Of a stretch of 64,000 bases of DNA, positions 32,491 through 44,825 are shown piece by piece (within the stretch, counting starts at the first letter, position 1; each line of letters opens with the position of its first letter). The stretch is from contig NC_080723.1 of the NCBI RefSeq assembly GCF_019097595.1, forward strand, positions 17,229,511 through 17,293,510, in the 5' to 3' direction. A program made the position numbers and the translations under genes. This DNA is from Hemibagrus wyckioides. Its lineage: Eukaryota > Chordata > Actinopteri > Siluriformes > Bagridae. The notes under the pieces are model-generated. The model made no database searches. It saw only the letters and a list, made by a program, of their open reading frames with translations, and was not told the origin of the DNA.

Positions 32491-32849
32491 CACTGTTTCA
32501 CTTTATTATGTCCATTAGAACAACAGTGATAATAGCGAAAGGGAGGCATTTTACAGGGTTTTTAACTATCATTTTTGGCGATTGTGAGTGTCAGTCGGTT
32601 AGCATGCTGGCTAATAACGAAGAGGCACGTGAAGTTGAAGCATCGTTGCTTAGTGACGGCTTTTTAATTCTAATTGTTACAGTTTCGTGGCTCGTGCAGC
32701 TCAGTGCTGCTGTTTGGCTCTAGTAGCTTGACTTCCCTTGTACACTGAGGTTAAACCAAGAATGTGTCTGAATGTGTCGTTGCGTGGTTTTCTGAACCAA
32801 AGTTTTTTATTATATTTATTTCTCTGTCTAACAAGCTACGGTTTTCTTC

Positions 32850-33020
32850 TCGCGCCGGTCAGCTCACTGGGAAGTCCGTTGCACGTTCTTCGTCTCGCGC
32901 TCAAACCACGCCCACTTCCACCATTTACACTGTATGTTTATGCTGTTCACGTTTTAATAACACTTCCGCAAAAATGGGAAAAAGTGCACTGTTCTCACAG
33001 GAAAAGCACCACTGAGGAAC
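32850..33020. other. Second CpG-rich segment
   Basis: Contains tctcgcgccggtcagc, ttcttcgtctcgcgctc and accacgcccacttcc, so CpG remains high for several hundred bases beyond the candidate exon. A CACCC/GC-box-like cacgccc lies at about 32927-32933. Confidence 0.4.
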
Positions 33021-33138
33021 AGCACACAGACTGATGTTGTGCAGGACTACACATCTACCAACATCTTTTTTTTTTTTAGTAGAAAGTTGTTAATACACGC
33101 TTAAAAGTTGCTAAAAGTCGCAAGATGACGCCACGGGC

Positions 33139-33210
33139 TAATTTGCATATTCATTACGCCGTCGTGGTAATTTGCATATTCATTACGCCGTCGTGGTAAT
33201 TTGCATATCA
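33139..33210. promoter_or_regulatory. Triple POU octamer in a 29-bp tandem repeat
   Basis: ATTTGCAT, the complement of the octamer ATGCAAAT, occurs at 33141-33148, 33170-33177 and 33199-33206, exactly 29 bp apart. Between them is a repeated tattcattacgccgtcgtgg. The octamer is the classical OCT/POU-homeodomain site. Three in register is unlikely by chance except through the tandem duplication. Function is inference. Confidence 0.6.
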
Positions 33211-33555
33211 CAACGTGTCGCATGAATAGAACAGGGAGGAATGTATCAGAATGCAAAAAAATATTTCTTTTTTAACCTTTAGTATTTCATTTCTATTATT
33301 CAGTAATATTATAATAATAGTAATTTTACAGTACAGCCAAAAACAAAAGACAAAAAGGAGCAGTGATTAAAAAAAAAAAGTTAAGGACGGATGGGATAGT
33401 TTGCTTATGTTACTTAAATATTGCCAAGAAAATAGTTTAAATATTATTTATATTTAAATAACGAACATAGAAGTGTGAGAGATAAAACTAGAGACCACGT
33501 GATCTAATACGTAACCGTGTATTAAGAGAGTATTAAGCTCCGCCCACTTGCTGTG

Positions 33556-33563
33556 TGACGTCA
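33556..33563. promoter_or_regulatory. Palindromic CRE
   Basis: Full consensus TGACGTCA, with a ccgccc box 15 bp upstream (33540-33545). CREB/ATF family site by consensus. It lies just outside the MITE at 33593. Confidence 0.5.
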
Positions 33564-33592
33564 TACATCACTGTGAATCTTGTTTTCTGATA

Positions 33593-34020
33593 TACACTAT
33601 ATGGCCAAAATTATGTGGACACCTGACCATCACACCCATATGTAGTTCTTCCCCCAAACTGTTTCCAAAAAGTTGGAATCACACAATACTCTTAGGATTA
33701 CAATTTCTGGAATTCACTGTTCCAGCATGATGCCCCTGTGCACAAAGATAGCTCCATGAAGACATGGAAGAACTCGAGGCCCACTGAACACCTTTGGTAT
33801 GAACTGGAGCACCGACTGAACCCCAGACCTCCTCACTCTTACAACATCAGTGTCTGATCTCACTACTGCTCTTGTAGCTCAATGAGCAAATAAATTCCTT
33901 CCCAGAAGCTCGGAGGATGTTATAACAGCAAAGTGGGGATACATCTGGAATGAGATGTTCTACAAGCAAATATGTGTGCAGTGGTCAGGTGTCCAGATAC
34001 TTTTGGCCATATAATGTGTA
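33593..34020 (+). mobile_element. Tc1-derived MITE, both TIRs present
   Basis: The left terminus tacactatatggccaaaa then ttatgtggacacctgacca (33593-33629) matches the inverse of the right terminus (33982-34020), with a 2-bp indel and two mismatches over 37 bp. Ends carry TA. The interior encodes the decayed 3' part of a Tc1 transposase: the atgatgcccctgtgcacaaa region equals the second-Asp motif (QHD-APVHK), and cacctttggtatgaactgga equals the H-L-W-x-E-L segment, but the frame is interrupted by several stops. The 5' half of the gene is deleted. Sister copies at 28903-29192 and 48680-49085. Confidence 0.85.
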
Positions 34021-36500
34021 TATGTGAATGTAAGCATTATTGTAATATACGTGTTAACGTCTTTTAGAAACCTTATAATCCACACTAACTAGAACGGAGA
34101 CCTATCTAACCAGTGTATTTTTAAAGCTTAAAAAAATCATTTAATTTTCTGTATTAAAAACCAAAAATCTTATTTTCATGAAATTGTGCACATTGATTCC
34201 TCTCTCTAATTAAAAAGGCCATTACAGAGCAATTACCTAAAATGTTATTTTTGGATTCATGTTAGAATTTCTTGAAAAAAAAAAAGGTATAAATTATTTA
34301 TTTATACTATTGTGTGTAATTTCTTAATTAAACCAAGAAAATAATATTCTGACAAACTTTGTTTTAAAGCATTTAAACAAATAATCTTTTAATTTCTCTA
34401 GCAACATTAACATGGTTTTATACTGAAATTTCTTTAAAAAGTGCTTAGCTTAAAATTAGTTTTTTTGATATTTTTTAGAAAAAAAAAATTAGCAAAAAAC
34501 ATAACTTTCACAAAAGCTAAGCATCAAAATAAAATCAACTACATGGCAAATATAATGAAATATTTAATAAATATAATAAAAAAAATCAGTTGTAACAGGG
34601 AAAAATAAAAAATCAAGTCTCTTTATATGTCAACATCACAGATCTTTTCCAAATTCAATTCCAGTCTTTTCGATCTGTTCAGATGCATACTTTAGTTTTC
34701 CAATATCATATTAATGGTTTTTGTTGTTGGCATCGACCTGATCCCGATCCTGTTTATCTGATTGGGGCCATCTCTCGTTTTATAATAAATGCAAATATAT
34801 GCGTATTCAATTAAAGACTCATTTGCATGAATACATGTAAATGCATGATCTTGAGCTCCCCTCATCGTCTTCAAACTTTCACACGTTCTTCCCCCTCTAC
34901 ATGCCGGTTTCTTCCGGGTTCTCCTGTTTCCCCTCTCACCTCCCCAAAACCATGTCAGCTGAGCCTAACAAATTTCAGCTAATCCCTGTTAAACCAGGGA
35001 ACATCCACCCCCCCCGCACAACCTCCTTTCCACAGTAAACAGTGGCAGCACATATTCTTTATAAATGAATTAAAATAACACCAGCTGTTTTTTCCCCTCT
35101 GTAGATATTTCCCTGCCAGTCTATTCATAGCTGCCAACTAATTAGTAAGTGGAACAATTACTGGAATATACATTTGTGCTTTTGGAGATTGGAGAAAATA
35201 TTGCAAATACGTTTTTCCCCTTTAATAACAACAAATTCAGGTAGGCGTCGATGATGTGGCAAAAGTATTTATATACGGAAAGGTTTAAACAGGACGATTA
35301 TAAGGAGAAAGTGAGATGTATCGCTGTCACTCAGCTCCTTTCGCAGTCAAATTCGCTCCCACTGCGAGGGGGACCAGAGTTTGTTCTAAATCTCCCATCA
35401 CAAATCACCAACAGAGTGCCTGCAGTCTGAAAGCTAGAGCCAGGGATCATGCTGCTAAATGTAGGCAAGAGTTTTCATGCTGAGTATGCAGCGAGTTTGA
35501 CAGGTTCACCTGAAACACGTCTGCTTGTGCGGCGGGATTTTGACCTCCTCAGTCACGCCAGTCTTTTTTTTTTCCCCCTTATCTCGGCTGCATGGCCGGC
35601 TGCACCGCCTTTCTATTCCATCAGATTTTACACTCCCATGCATCCTTACTATTTTCAGAGAGCAGAGGGCGGCGAGTGACGCAAAGAGCACTAGTGTCAT
35701 TCTCACGGGCGTCATGTCTGCACTGCCGCTCCTTATGGAGAAGTTTAGCATCCTGGCAACACGTGAGAAACATTCATGCTCGCTGCTTCCAGCACATGGC
35801 TGTCAGGATTCCCCAAACTGATTCTCCAGGCTGATGAGCAGCTGTTTACACGGAGTCTGATCAAAGCCGGGTTTTCAGCGAGGTTGCGCTTTTGTTTGTT
35901 TCGCGGTCGAGAGTTGTATATCAACGCATGTCTTCTTAGAAAACAGAGAAGATGCATCTCTGTTTTGGTTGTGTCTTTTAGAAAATTCCTTAAAGGTCCT
36001 ACGTATGATCGTAACAACAGCATGTTTTCCATGCTTAAGGTGCTTAACTTGTATGGAAGAATTGATCTGCTGGGAAGTGGGAGCTTGGTGGTTTTGAGTT
36101 CACCTCCCGGGACCACCAGGCTGCCTCTGAGATGCAGGAGATAAATGTAAGGCACTGTGGATAACTGGCTGAAATGTAGACGTCTTGCACAGATGTTGCT
36201 CATGTATGATGAGGTTTGTTTGTTTGCTTTACCTTTAGTGTTCACACACATTGCTGCTCTGTGTGTTCAAGTCAGCTTCTCACACTCTCTATTAAAGATA
36301 TTGTTTAAATGCAATAGCGCAGGGGCTGAGATCTGACAAAAAGTTTTATTTTTTTTATCTTTACATAATCTAGGCTGCTTCAGACGGGACATAGTCTACA
36401 CATGATGTCTTCCTACTTCAATGACACATAGTCCCCAACCCCCTCAGTTGCTTTTCAGCATGCACTGCTCATCAGCCATGTTTCTAGAAACATTCTCATA
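34021..36500. other. Unique, repeat-poor block; no gene recognised
   Basis: 34.0-34.65 kb is very AT-rich. 35.3-36.25 kb is more balanced and has long overlapping frames on both strands (minus 35745-36251, 168 codons; plus 35776-36144, 122 codons), none with a recognisable domain. An exon or conserved non-coding element could hide here but the sequence alone does not show it. Confidence 0.45.
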
Positions 36501-36501
36501 T

Positions 36502-36534
<33 letters not shown>

Positions 36535-36982
36535 GGGTTTTCTCCCTCCTTCCCAAAAAACATGCCATAAAATTGTCCAAAATGTGAATGCATGGTGTCC
36601 TGTAAAGTACCATCCATGGTGTAATTCCAACCTATTGTTCCCAGGATAGACTCATGAGCAGGACATAGGTTTTTCACATATCAATATTTCACCGTCTCAC
36701 CCCCCCCATCCTTCCCTTTCTGTGATTGTTCTTCCAACTACACAGACAAAAGTTGTGAAGGTGCCTGAAGGCCTGACGTGGTTCTTTGACGCAGACCCAT
36801 TTTATTAATCCAGTATGATATTAGAAGAGCTAAAGTGGCCCAGTGACAGCGTGATTAAAACGGACCTGAAGTGGGGTAATACATAATTGGTGTGACGGAA
36901 CTAATATCAGCCGAGTCCTTCTTCAAGAGTGACACATTCATTTGCTGGGTGAGGTTAGTAGGTGTGTGTGTGTGTGTGTGTG
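36501..36982. repeat. TA tract and TG tract
   Basis: TA alternation at 36500-36534 and a TG tract at 36961-36982. The sequence between is unique-looking. Confidence 0.85.
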
Positions 36983-38449
36983 GGGAAGTGTGAAATGAGG
37001 GGAAACAGACTGCTCAGCAGAGCTGGAGGAGTGAGTTGTTTCACTGCCCTTCTATTAGAGTGATTTCAGAGCGCCGGAGCACACCCTTTTATAATCCGGG
37101 AACAGTCAAAGTGATTCTGCTTATATTTCGAAAGTACTGCACTGTCAATAGCCTCTGGTTACATTAGGAGACTCTAATATCTGATATGAAGGTTGGTCAT
37201 TTTGTCATTGCCCCAGTGTTGTGTGTATTTGAGTGAAATCTATACTGTTGATTCAATCTTTATCAGATAACCACCTGAATGGAAGGAGCCGAAACTAGCC
37301 TGGGAGCTTCAATTTAAAAAAGAAAAAGACATTAGACAGTTTTTGTGGGGTTTGTATTTAAGTGTGTGTGTGTGTGATGGGGAAGGATGCTTCTCAGACT
37401 ACATACAGCACACACCATACAAGATATACAAGTATTATGTAGATATACATGTTGTATCTTTAATAATAATGACATTAATGGTCTGTTGACATGGAGTAGT
37501 AAGGTGATGCAGCTTGGGCCCAAGTGTTTGCTACCTCATGGAGAGATATTACTGAGAAGCTTCATGCTGCTAGTCCTGAGTTGCGTTACTTTTTGACCTT
37601 TTGACAGACATGACCATTCACATGACTCCCTTGTCCATCCTCAGAAGAATTAGTGGCATTGGTGGCGTGCCATTGAACATAGAAGGACAGTTTTATCATG
37701 TGCCATCCATATCTACTGAAAGCAGACTCTCCACTGGTGTGACGCAGCACTAGAGCTTCTTCTATTCTCCCTGTGAGATAATAGTTAGGGATGTCCCTTC
37801 TGCTAATTTTATTATTCAAATATCCATAAGAGGTGATGAATGATATTTGGTTAATCGCCGGGAGGCTGGAAGGGATCTTTATTGTGGCAGAATTTTCCAC
37901 TGCAATTAAACTTTTGCTTAATATGTTTAACAGAGATCATCCAGAGGAATAATCAACAGAAATCTGAATCGCACAGCAGAAGCTTTGCTGAAGGTCAGCT
38001 CAGTATTTCAGACTGTAGTCTGCAGTGTCGCATGCTATGAGGTGAAAAAAAATGAGGCTCTAGAGATGTTGTTTTTTTTTTTTTTAGTGCCAACACACAC
38101 TTGAACTTCTACTCCATTACAGTGTATCAAAATGTTGCCAGATGTGGTCTTTCTTTCTTATATTCTTTTAGACATCAGCTGGATATTGAAATAGCGATTT
38201 CTGTGATATCAACCACCCGTGCACAACCCTAGTAATATCCTGTCCTTTCCTCCCTCAGACACTCAGGTTTCAGCTCGCGTCTTAGCACGTCTGGGAGATA
38301 TGTCATCTCAGACGGCCGCTCATCATCCGGTCTTGAAATTCCAGCAAGGCAGAGCTGTGTATGTCTTTTGAGATGCATCACTATAAACACTGATGCTTGG
38401 ACCCCCACCTTCGACTGAACAAACCTCGCAATGCACCACGTTCAATTCC
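36983..38449. other. No gene recognised
   Basis: Unique-looking. The minus-strand frame 37586-37900 (104 codons) has ordinary-looking composition, but no domain, splice context or homologue that I recognise. Short TG tract at 37361-37376 and T run at 38070-38083. Confidence 0.45.
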
Positions 38450-38640
38450 ACGGCTCGACCGGACCCATCATCCCTCAAGGTACCAGAAGGATATTCATCA
38501 AGACTCAAGACTCTGTCCTGGCACCTAGGTGTTGGAATGAACTTCCCCTGAGTCACTGAGTCACTGCCTGTCTTCAAAGACTGATGACTTACCTCCTTAC
38601 CAAGCACTATATCCTGGGGGACAAAAAAAACTTGTGCTTT
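38450..38640 (+). repeat. LINE 3' fragment (L2/CR1-like)
   Basis: aggtgttggaatgaacttcc then actgcctgtcttcaaagact and acttacctccttaccaagca correspond to the C-terminal tail seen at 488-589. Confidence 0.6.
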
Positions 38641-41490
38641 GTTTTCATGCTTGTACAAGACCACTCTAACAGAGATTTTTCTTCATGGTATTCTCAGGCC
38701 TCCATTAGAATTACTATTATTATTAAGCATGAGGATGTGTATTTGATGGAGACTACTCCACTGACGTATCCTGGTTAAAATGACTGCTTACAAATTTCTC
38801 ACCAATTCTGACATTTCAATGGATCATACCTGTATGCTGTATGTTTTTAAATTAGTATACGTACCCATACTATGTCTATTTCTGATCCAGTCCACCCTAA
38901 TCAGCCTTGATCCCCATAATCAACACACTTTTAGGCCAACGAACCTGACAGTCTTTGCAATCTTCTTCTAGGAGCTCTTCCAGGAGTATGCATTCCCGGA
39001 ATCTTTGTAGGCACAGCAGGAGGCTTTATTCTCCGACTTGCACCGCTTTCATGCTGCTCTTTTGATCTACTTTTAATGAAGTAGATTTCTTTTACTGTAG
39101 TTTAACCTGTCAGGGTTGGGAATATACAATGTGTTTAATGCTGTATAGGGAAAAGAAGCTAAATGAGCATGTTATGCCACTTTGTATCTCACTGTACATA
39201 CTAAATCCTTGTAGCTACTCGCATTCATGCTGTGGAGGAACTAATAAGCATTTGTTTGAATGCTGACGTGGATTCGCTCATTATGATTTGAGATTCATTC
39301 TGAACGCTAGAGTGTGTGTGGCCACCCTGGAGATCCCACCACCACCACCACCGCAACCACCATTACCTCAAAGTCTATTTACACTTCAGTCTTATTGATG
39401 GTTGAATGAATTTTCTAGTTTTATTTACTCTGTAGAATCTTTCACAATGTTCAAGATACACTTGAAGCATCAGCTCTTCTGAGAGCACTTAAATTTTTTT
39501 TTTCTTCGCAGAAACACTCTCCCACTCAGTGTCTATGCACATAGGAGTGTATATATAGATGCGTTTCTCTTCATGATACAATTCTTCTCGCGCTCCGTTT
39601 CGGTTACTGGTGTGTAAAATACCTCTGATATATAATTCAAACATCCCGTGCCACATGAAACGGTAACACGATGATGTCACGCTTACAAAATGACCACACT
39701 GAATGACCTCAATCTGGACTTGTTTAAGGAGTATTGATGAAAATCGAAGCCGAGCAGACCATAAATTGTGCTCTCTGCCAAACCATCACGAGGAAGGAAC
39801 CACATCCTCTTCCTGTAAAACAAGTAACCTGATAAAAACATCTTACACATTAAAGTCAGCAGGACGATTTCATTACTGGCAGTACACAGCAGCAATAATG
39901 CAAGTTAGGCAAGAAAAAATGTCCACAGACAATGCTAAGCGAGTAAAAATAACAGCGTGTGTTGTTCTCGACGATACTAGTCATTAACAGGGAAGGGATT
40001 CCAACGTAATGAACACAAAGTGTTTACTTACGACTGCACAGAGGCGTTCTTCAATAACACAACCCACTTGTAACTAGAAAACGTTATAAAGTACAAGACT
40101 TACACGTTTTCCTCCTACACCATGATGAACCCCCAGATTGTGATCTCTGTAAGAATGCCCGGTAAGCACATATTGACTTAACAACACTAGACAATGATTT
40201 TACTCAGAAAATATGTATTAAGGAGTCTATTATCATTATCACTATTAGTTTTTTATCATCAAAGTGATGTCCATCATATAGCTGCTGTTGTTCACACAGA
40301 TTCTATTGTAATACTATAATCGCTAAAATAGCCATTGATGCTGGCCTGCCATTAAAAGAACAAAAAACACACAATTAAAGAACAAGCCCGCTCTTGGCCA
40401 CGTATGGCCGCTGCTTATAGCAAAATGTCCAGTGTCGTCCATGATGATTAAAATTAATTAGGTTTCTTTAATTGTTCGCATTAAAGTACCACGAAAACGC
40501 AATCATACACAGTCTGAAAAAATGGTACTGTAGTACCGCCGTATTAATAATGGCATGTATCAAGATCATGTCATATACTTTCGACTTACTTGGGTTTATA
40601 ATGCACTCTAGGATTCTCCAATAAAAAAAAATTGTCATAGCACCAAGCTTTAAATTACTTTGACTTGATGCTAGCTTTTTTCCATACAGTTCCAGTGGAG
40701 TGAGTCAAATGAATGCAATAAATAACTCTACTGTATAATATGCTTGAAAAGAGACGCGACTATAAACCCGATTTTATTTATAAAATCTTATAGACACTTT
40801 CTTTAATTTGCATTTCTATTACAGACAATTGCCGAAAGGACATAGCATGTGATTGAGAGGCTGAGCTTTTTCCTGAAAGCTGTATGTTTGACCTCCATTA
40901 CTTCGGAGCACGCGTACGTAAACTGTCAAGTGAACAGACTGCGCATTAACCATTCTGTAATGCATGTCAGCCTTTAAAAGCTCATATCAGGTTGCCTCGC
41001 AGCTGAGCCCCTTCAAGCCTTGTTTAAAATATTTATTGCATCGTAGGGGCACCCCATGTATCTGAAACTATGTGCCTTGTCCTTAATCCTCATCCTCATT
41101 CCATTAGTATTATCATGGGTTTGGATCGGTTTCACGTCTCCAAGCCTTTTTTCCTTGATCGTCTTAGTCCAAGATGCTTGGATAACCTTGATAATGAAGG
41201 GATCCAGTTCTGAGGTATGATTTTGGGAAGTAAGCGTAAGAGAAGTGACTGCGATGCTCCAGGATTGGATTTGACCGCATGTTGAAATATTACTGTTTGT
41301 ATTTTATTGACTTTAGTTCAGTCTGTGTTTCATCCCTTGTTTATTTCCTTCATTGGTGTTTGGGTTGTAACAAAAAAAAAAATCCCATCCAGATAAGTTT
41401 TCAGTCATGATTCGTATGAGTCATTTATATGTGACTCCTTGTCATTGATTCATTTCCGATCAAATGGTTTGTCAGCTTGTCTATAACATG
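38641..41490. other. Unique, repeat-poor block; no gene recognised
   Basis: No repeat family or exon recognised. Short CACCAC run near 39340-39352. Open frames are 60-95 codons and featureless. Confidence 0.45.
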
Positions 41491-41625
41491 GGGCAGTGGC
41501 AGCTCTGCATTTCAGACACTGGACCACTGATTTCTAAAGTTTTGACTTTCCCACCCCTGCCAAGCTGCCAAGCTTTTGATCAAGTCCCTTAACCCTCAGC
41601 TGCTTAGTTGAATAAATGAAATAAC
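41491..41625 (+). mobile_element. SINE family C, degraded
   Basis: Landmarks ggggcagtggcagctctgca, cacccctgccaagctgccaa and tcaagtcccttaaccctcag then ctgcttagttgaata match the body of family C (14937-15112). The A and B boxes are no longer intact. Confidence 0.55.
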
Positions 41626-41769
41626 CATTTTTGAGAGTTATCCAAGGTATCAGTGCATTTATAACACTGTCCAGCTCCACTGTTGCTAATAGTAACAAGG
41701 CAGTTGATAGTAATCACTGTTCTTGTAATGGTTTCATTTATTTCTCTGGTAATTTAATAACATTTTAAC
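41626..41769. other. Spacer
   Basis: Nothing recognised. Confidence 0.4.
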
Positions 41770-41900
41770 CTTGATTGGTCATTAACCAATCCTCATTACG
41801 TCACAGTGCTGGGGCGTTCTCAAATCTGATTGGTCAGAAGGTGTGATTCAATACTATAACAGCAGTTCAAGCTACAGTTCAGCTGATACATTATCATACA
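41770..41900 (+). repeat. Dispersed repeat F (MITE-like end)
   Basis: The words ctgattggtcagaaggtgtg and actataacagcagttc recur inverted at 54660-54740 (gcagctgttatag, acaccttctgagcaatcaga) and once more at 55252-55320 (ctgattgggcagaaggcg). A short hairpin gattggtcattaaccaatc lies at 41774-41792. Likely a MITE terminus; family not identified. Confidence 0.5.
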
Positions 41901-42934
41901 TTGTACGTTACCGTTTCACCGATATTTCACATGGACTTGTATGGCATTGCCGTTGGAATTTTCTTGTATTGCAAATCTGCCATTTAGATTTATGGCGTCT
42001 GTTAACTGCTGTAAATGTAAATGGCAGATGGATTAAAACAGGGTTGGGATTTAAGAAGGAATATCATATAATCATTACTATGTTGAAGGAGACGTTGATT
42101 AGCATTTATGGAAGAAGTGAGCTTTATATCCGCCAGATGCGAAGCTGTAACTTTAAGTTTTCCACCATAAACACAGGATTTTGTGGTTTCACGTTAACAA
42201 GCTGCATTCTTTTTTGTTTAATTGACTTGAGAAGAAAGTTATAGCTGCTGTAACACAAGTGATAAGCTGAACAAGCTATATAACTAGGACGAGTTATTCT
42301 TTAATAAATAGAGAATTGTTTAGGACAAAATTTGGTATAAGATGAATAAAACACCTCTGGGTATGCTGTTATAGGAAAATAATCAACATTTGGGGGGGGG
42401 GGTGTTTATGTTCCAACACTACCACATTGTTGATTTTACATAACATGCTGTTTTTAATTCCTTACATATCGTTTCGCTTAATTGCTAATGTGCCTCTTAA
42501 CTATTAACGTGCGTTTCTGTTAATCCAGCGTAGGACGTGTTTCTGGTTAGCCCATCTCCTCTAAAGAAAAACAAACCCATCACAGCTCCAGCCACTAACT
42601 GATTCTGAATAGGTTTGGGTGGCAGTCACGTCGAAAACACAATTCAGATGGAATGAAACAGACGAGTCCTATTGCGCTTCAGACGGGTCATAAAGTGCGT
42701 CCTGAATGAGCTCTGAAAATCCATTAGCCTCTGTTCTTGTCACACGTTTTTGTAAATTTATCTCTTCGAATGCTGTCACTGGGCATTTCCAGGTGGTTTA
42801 TGTAATCCGAACGCTCCGCACTCTGGCTTTTTTTTTTTGGTCTAAAGCATAGAAACAGCAATGAGTGTTTGCTTTTCACATTCAGATGATAAGGTAATCA
42901 ATGAAGCATAGTGCTTTGCAGAGTGCAAGGTGTC

Positions 42935-42969
<35 letters not shown>

Positions 42970-44684
42970 TTCTAAAAAGCTTCCTGACACCGCCAAGTGT
43001 ACTGTACGGACCCGGCTTTTGAGAAAGCTTTCACTTGATATTTGCAGCCGATTAATTGTACATGGAAATAGATGGCATGTCTACCTGCTTTTCTGTTCAG
43101 CCATTACTTTTCACATTATTACTCAAGCAGGGCAAAGTGATAAAACCCCGAAATGGCTAAGCTAAGAAGCAGTTTTTATCCGTCCAACATCCAAGGATGG
43201 GGTTTGCCAAATTGTGGTCCTTTCGATTTTAACAAAAATGGTGCAAACATGAAACCGCTGCTTCCTCATAGCTTCATAAAGGTAAAAATAAATACTGAGC
43301 GTTTATACTGGTGTTGAAAACAAAACAAAAGAAGTTGCACAGGGATTGTCCTGACATTGAAATGTAATAAAATGAAGGCCAAGATCTCAGCGTGAGAGAC
43401 AGGGCAATCATTCGCTGTGCTGAAATGTCAGACATAAGGGGAAATTAATGAGCAAGTGGGGGTTCACTCAGATGACATTTCAGCAAATGGCTTAAAATTA
43501 TGGGTCCGGTATACATCCGATTCCTCGGAATACTTATCGTATCACATCATATGCATCGTATCGTATCACATGTATGCATTTATATGTTAAAAAAAGCAGT
43601 CACATAATTAATAAATGCAAATTTTGTCATGTACAACACAGAACCTACGTCCAGTTAATAAACCCTCCTGAGGTGTACTGTTATAAGCAAATAATCAAAC
43701 ACCGTACATTTAGCTTGATGTGTAGTGTAGTGACTGTTGCCACCCCAAAGTATGACTATTTTAGTGTAGACCGCAGGATCAACAATGATTTACATTTATT
43801 TTTTATCTTTTTATAGTTACGCTGAATGCTGTGCCATGAAACGAGTTCACTTTGGTTTTAGTAGCTTGAAAAAGTTGGAGAGAAAAGGCAAAGTGCTCTG
43901 TCAGAAAGCTTTAAGGAAGAGTTTTACCTATGAAGACACTTATAACACCATCTCCTTATACACAACTCTCGCCATATGAATTATTATTGGTGTAATGATG
44001 TATCATGACGTGAACTGCGAAATGTTGATCCCAGCATTCCATTAATTATGCACATAATGCATTTACACTGTTTGAACACCAGATGTCCCGCTCTGCACAA
44101 ATACATACAGAGCACACTAGTCACATGACCGCTTTCCTTCATTAGGAGTGTGAGATCGTTTACACAACCTTGTTTATAATGCTTTAAAAAGAGCTCTTGA
44201 ATACTTTTAAACAACGCCGGACCCGTGCCTTTGTGTTCTACAATGACCGGCGGAAATCGGGCAGTTTAGCCGACTTTGGAGCTCTAGTTCTGCTACAGAG
44301 CATGTTACTGTACAGTCAATCCTTTTCATTTTCAAAGTCTCAGGGATTTTGTTTATTCTCTCCAAAAATTTCGGATGATTTATAAATATATTTCTGAATT
44401 ATATGATTCTTTTGTACATTTTGTTTACATTATTATTCAACTAGTGTTTTAGACAGAAAAAAAAAAATTAAAACATGTTTTTTTTTTATTTTACTTTTCA
44501 GTTATAAATGTACGTTCACATTTTGTTAAAATTTTCTTTTAAATCAAATCGTGAACACGGTATCGTGAATCGAATTGAATAAAGACCAGAGTGTATCATT
44601 GTATAAATAAAAGTGTGTTTGAGTATTACCATGAATGCATTAATAGAAACCTGTGATTTGACCTGCCTTCATGTTCTAGTATAT
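41901..44684. other. No gene recognised; TG tract and short motif copies
   Basis: TG tract at 42936-42966. The 24-bp motif tgctgttataggaaaataat plus caac occurs at 42364-42387 and, diverged, at 43675-43699. The plus-strand frame 41843-42244 (133 codons) starts inside repeat F and has no domain. Confidence 0.45.
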
Positions 44685-44825
44685 TTACTTTTACATTTCT
44701 GGCATTTGGCAGATGCCCTTATCCAGGGAGATGTACAACACAAAAGTGCTGTGAAGTCTCTATCAATAAATACATTAACACTGGTTCAGTAGGTCACAGA
44801 CGTAGGATATCATCAGCCTAAAAAC
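44685..44825 (-). repeat. LINE/SINE shared 3' tail
   Basis: Antisense of the tail at 640-785: ctggcatttggcagatgccc then ttatccagggagatgtacaa, and aatacattaacactggttca with gtaggtcacaga. Confidence 0.7.

Noticed and set aside
32292..32723. 143-codon frame across the CpG-rich segment
   Set aside because: It reads through the candidate splice donor and has no domain. The segment is better explained as a promoter with a 5' exon.
35745..36251. 168-codon minus-strand frame and overlapping plus-strand frames
   Set aside because: Overlapping frames on both strands in balanced-composition DNA, with no recognisable domain.
37586..37900. 104-codon minus-strand frame with protein-like composition
   Set aside because: No domain, splice context or recognised homologue. 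Within the range expected by chance for a 64-kb window.
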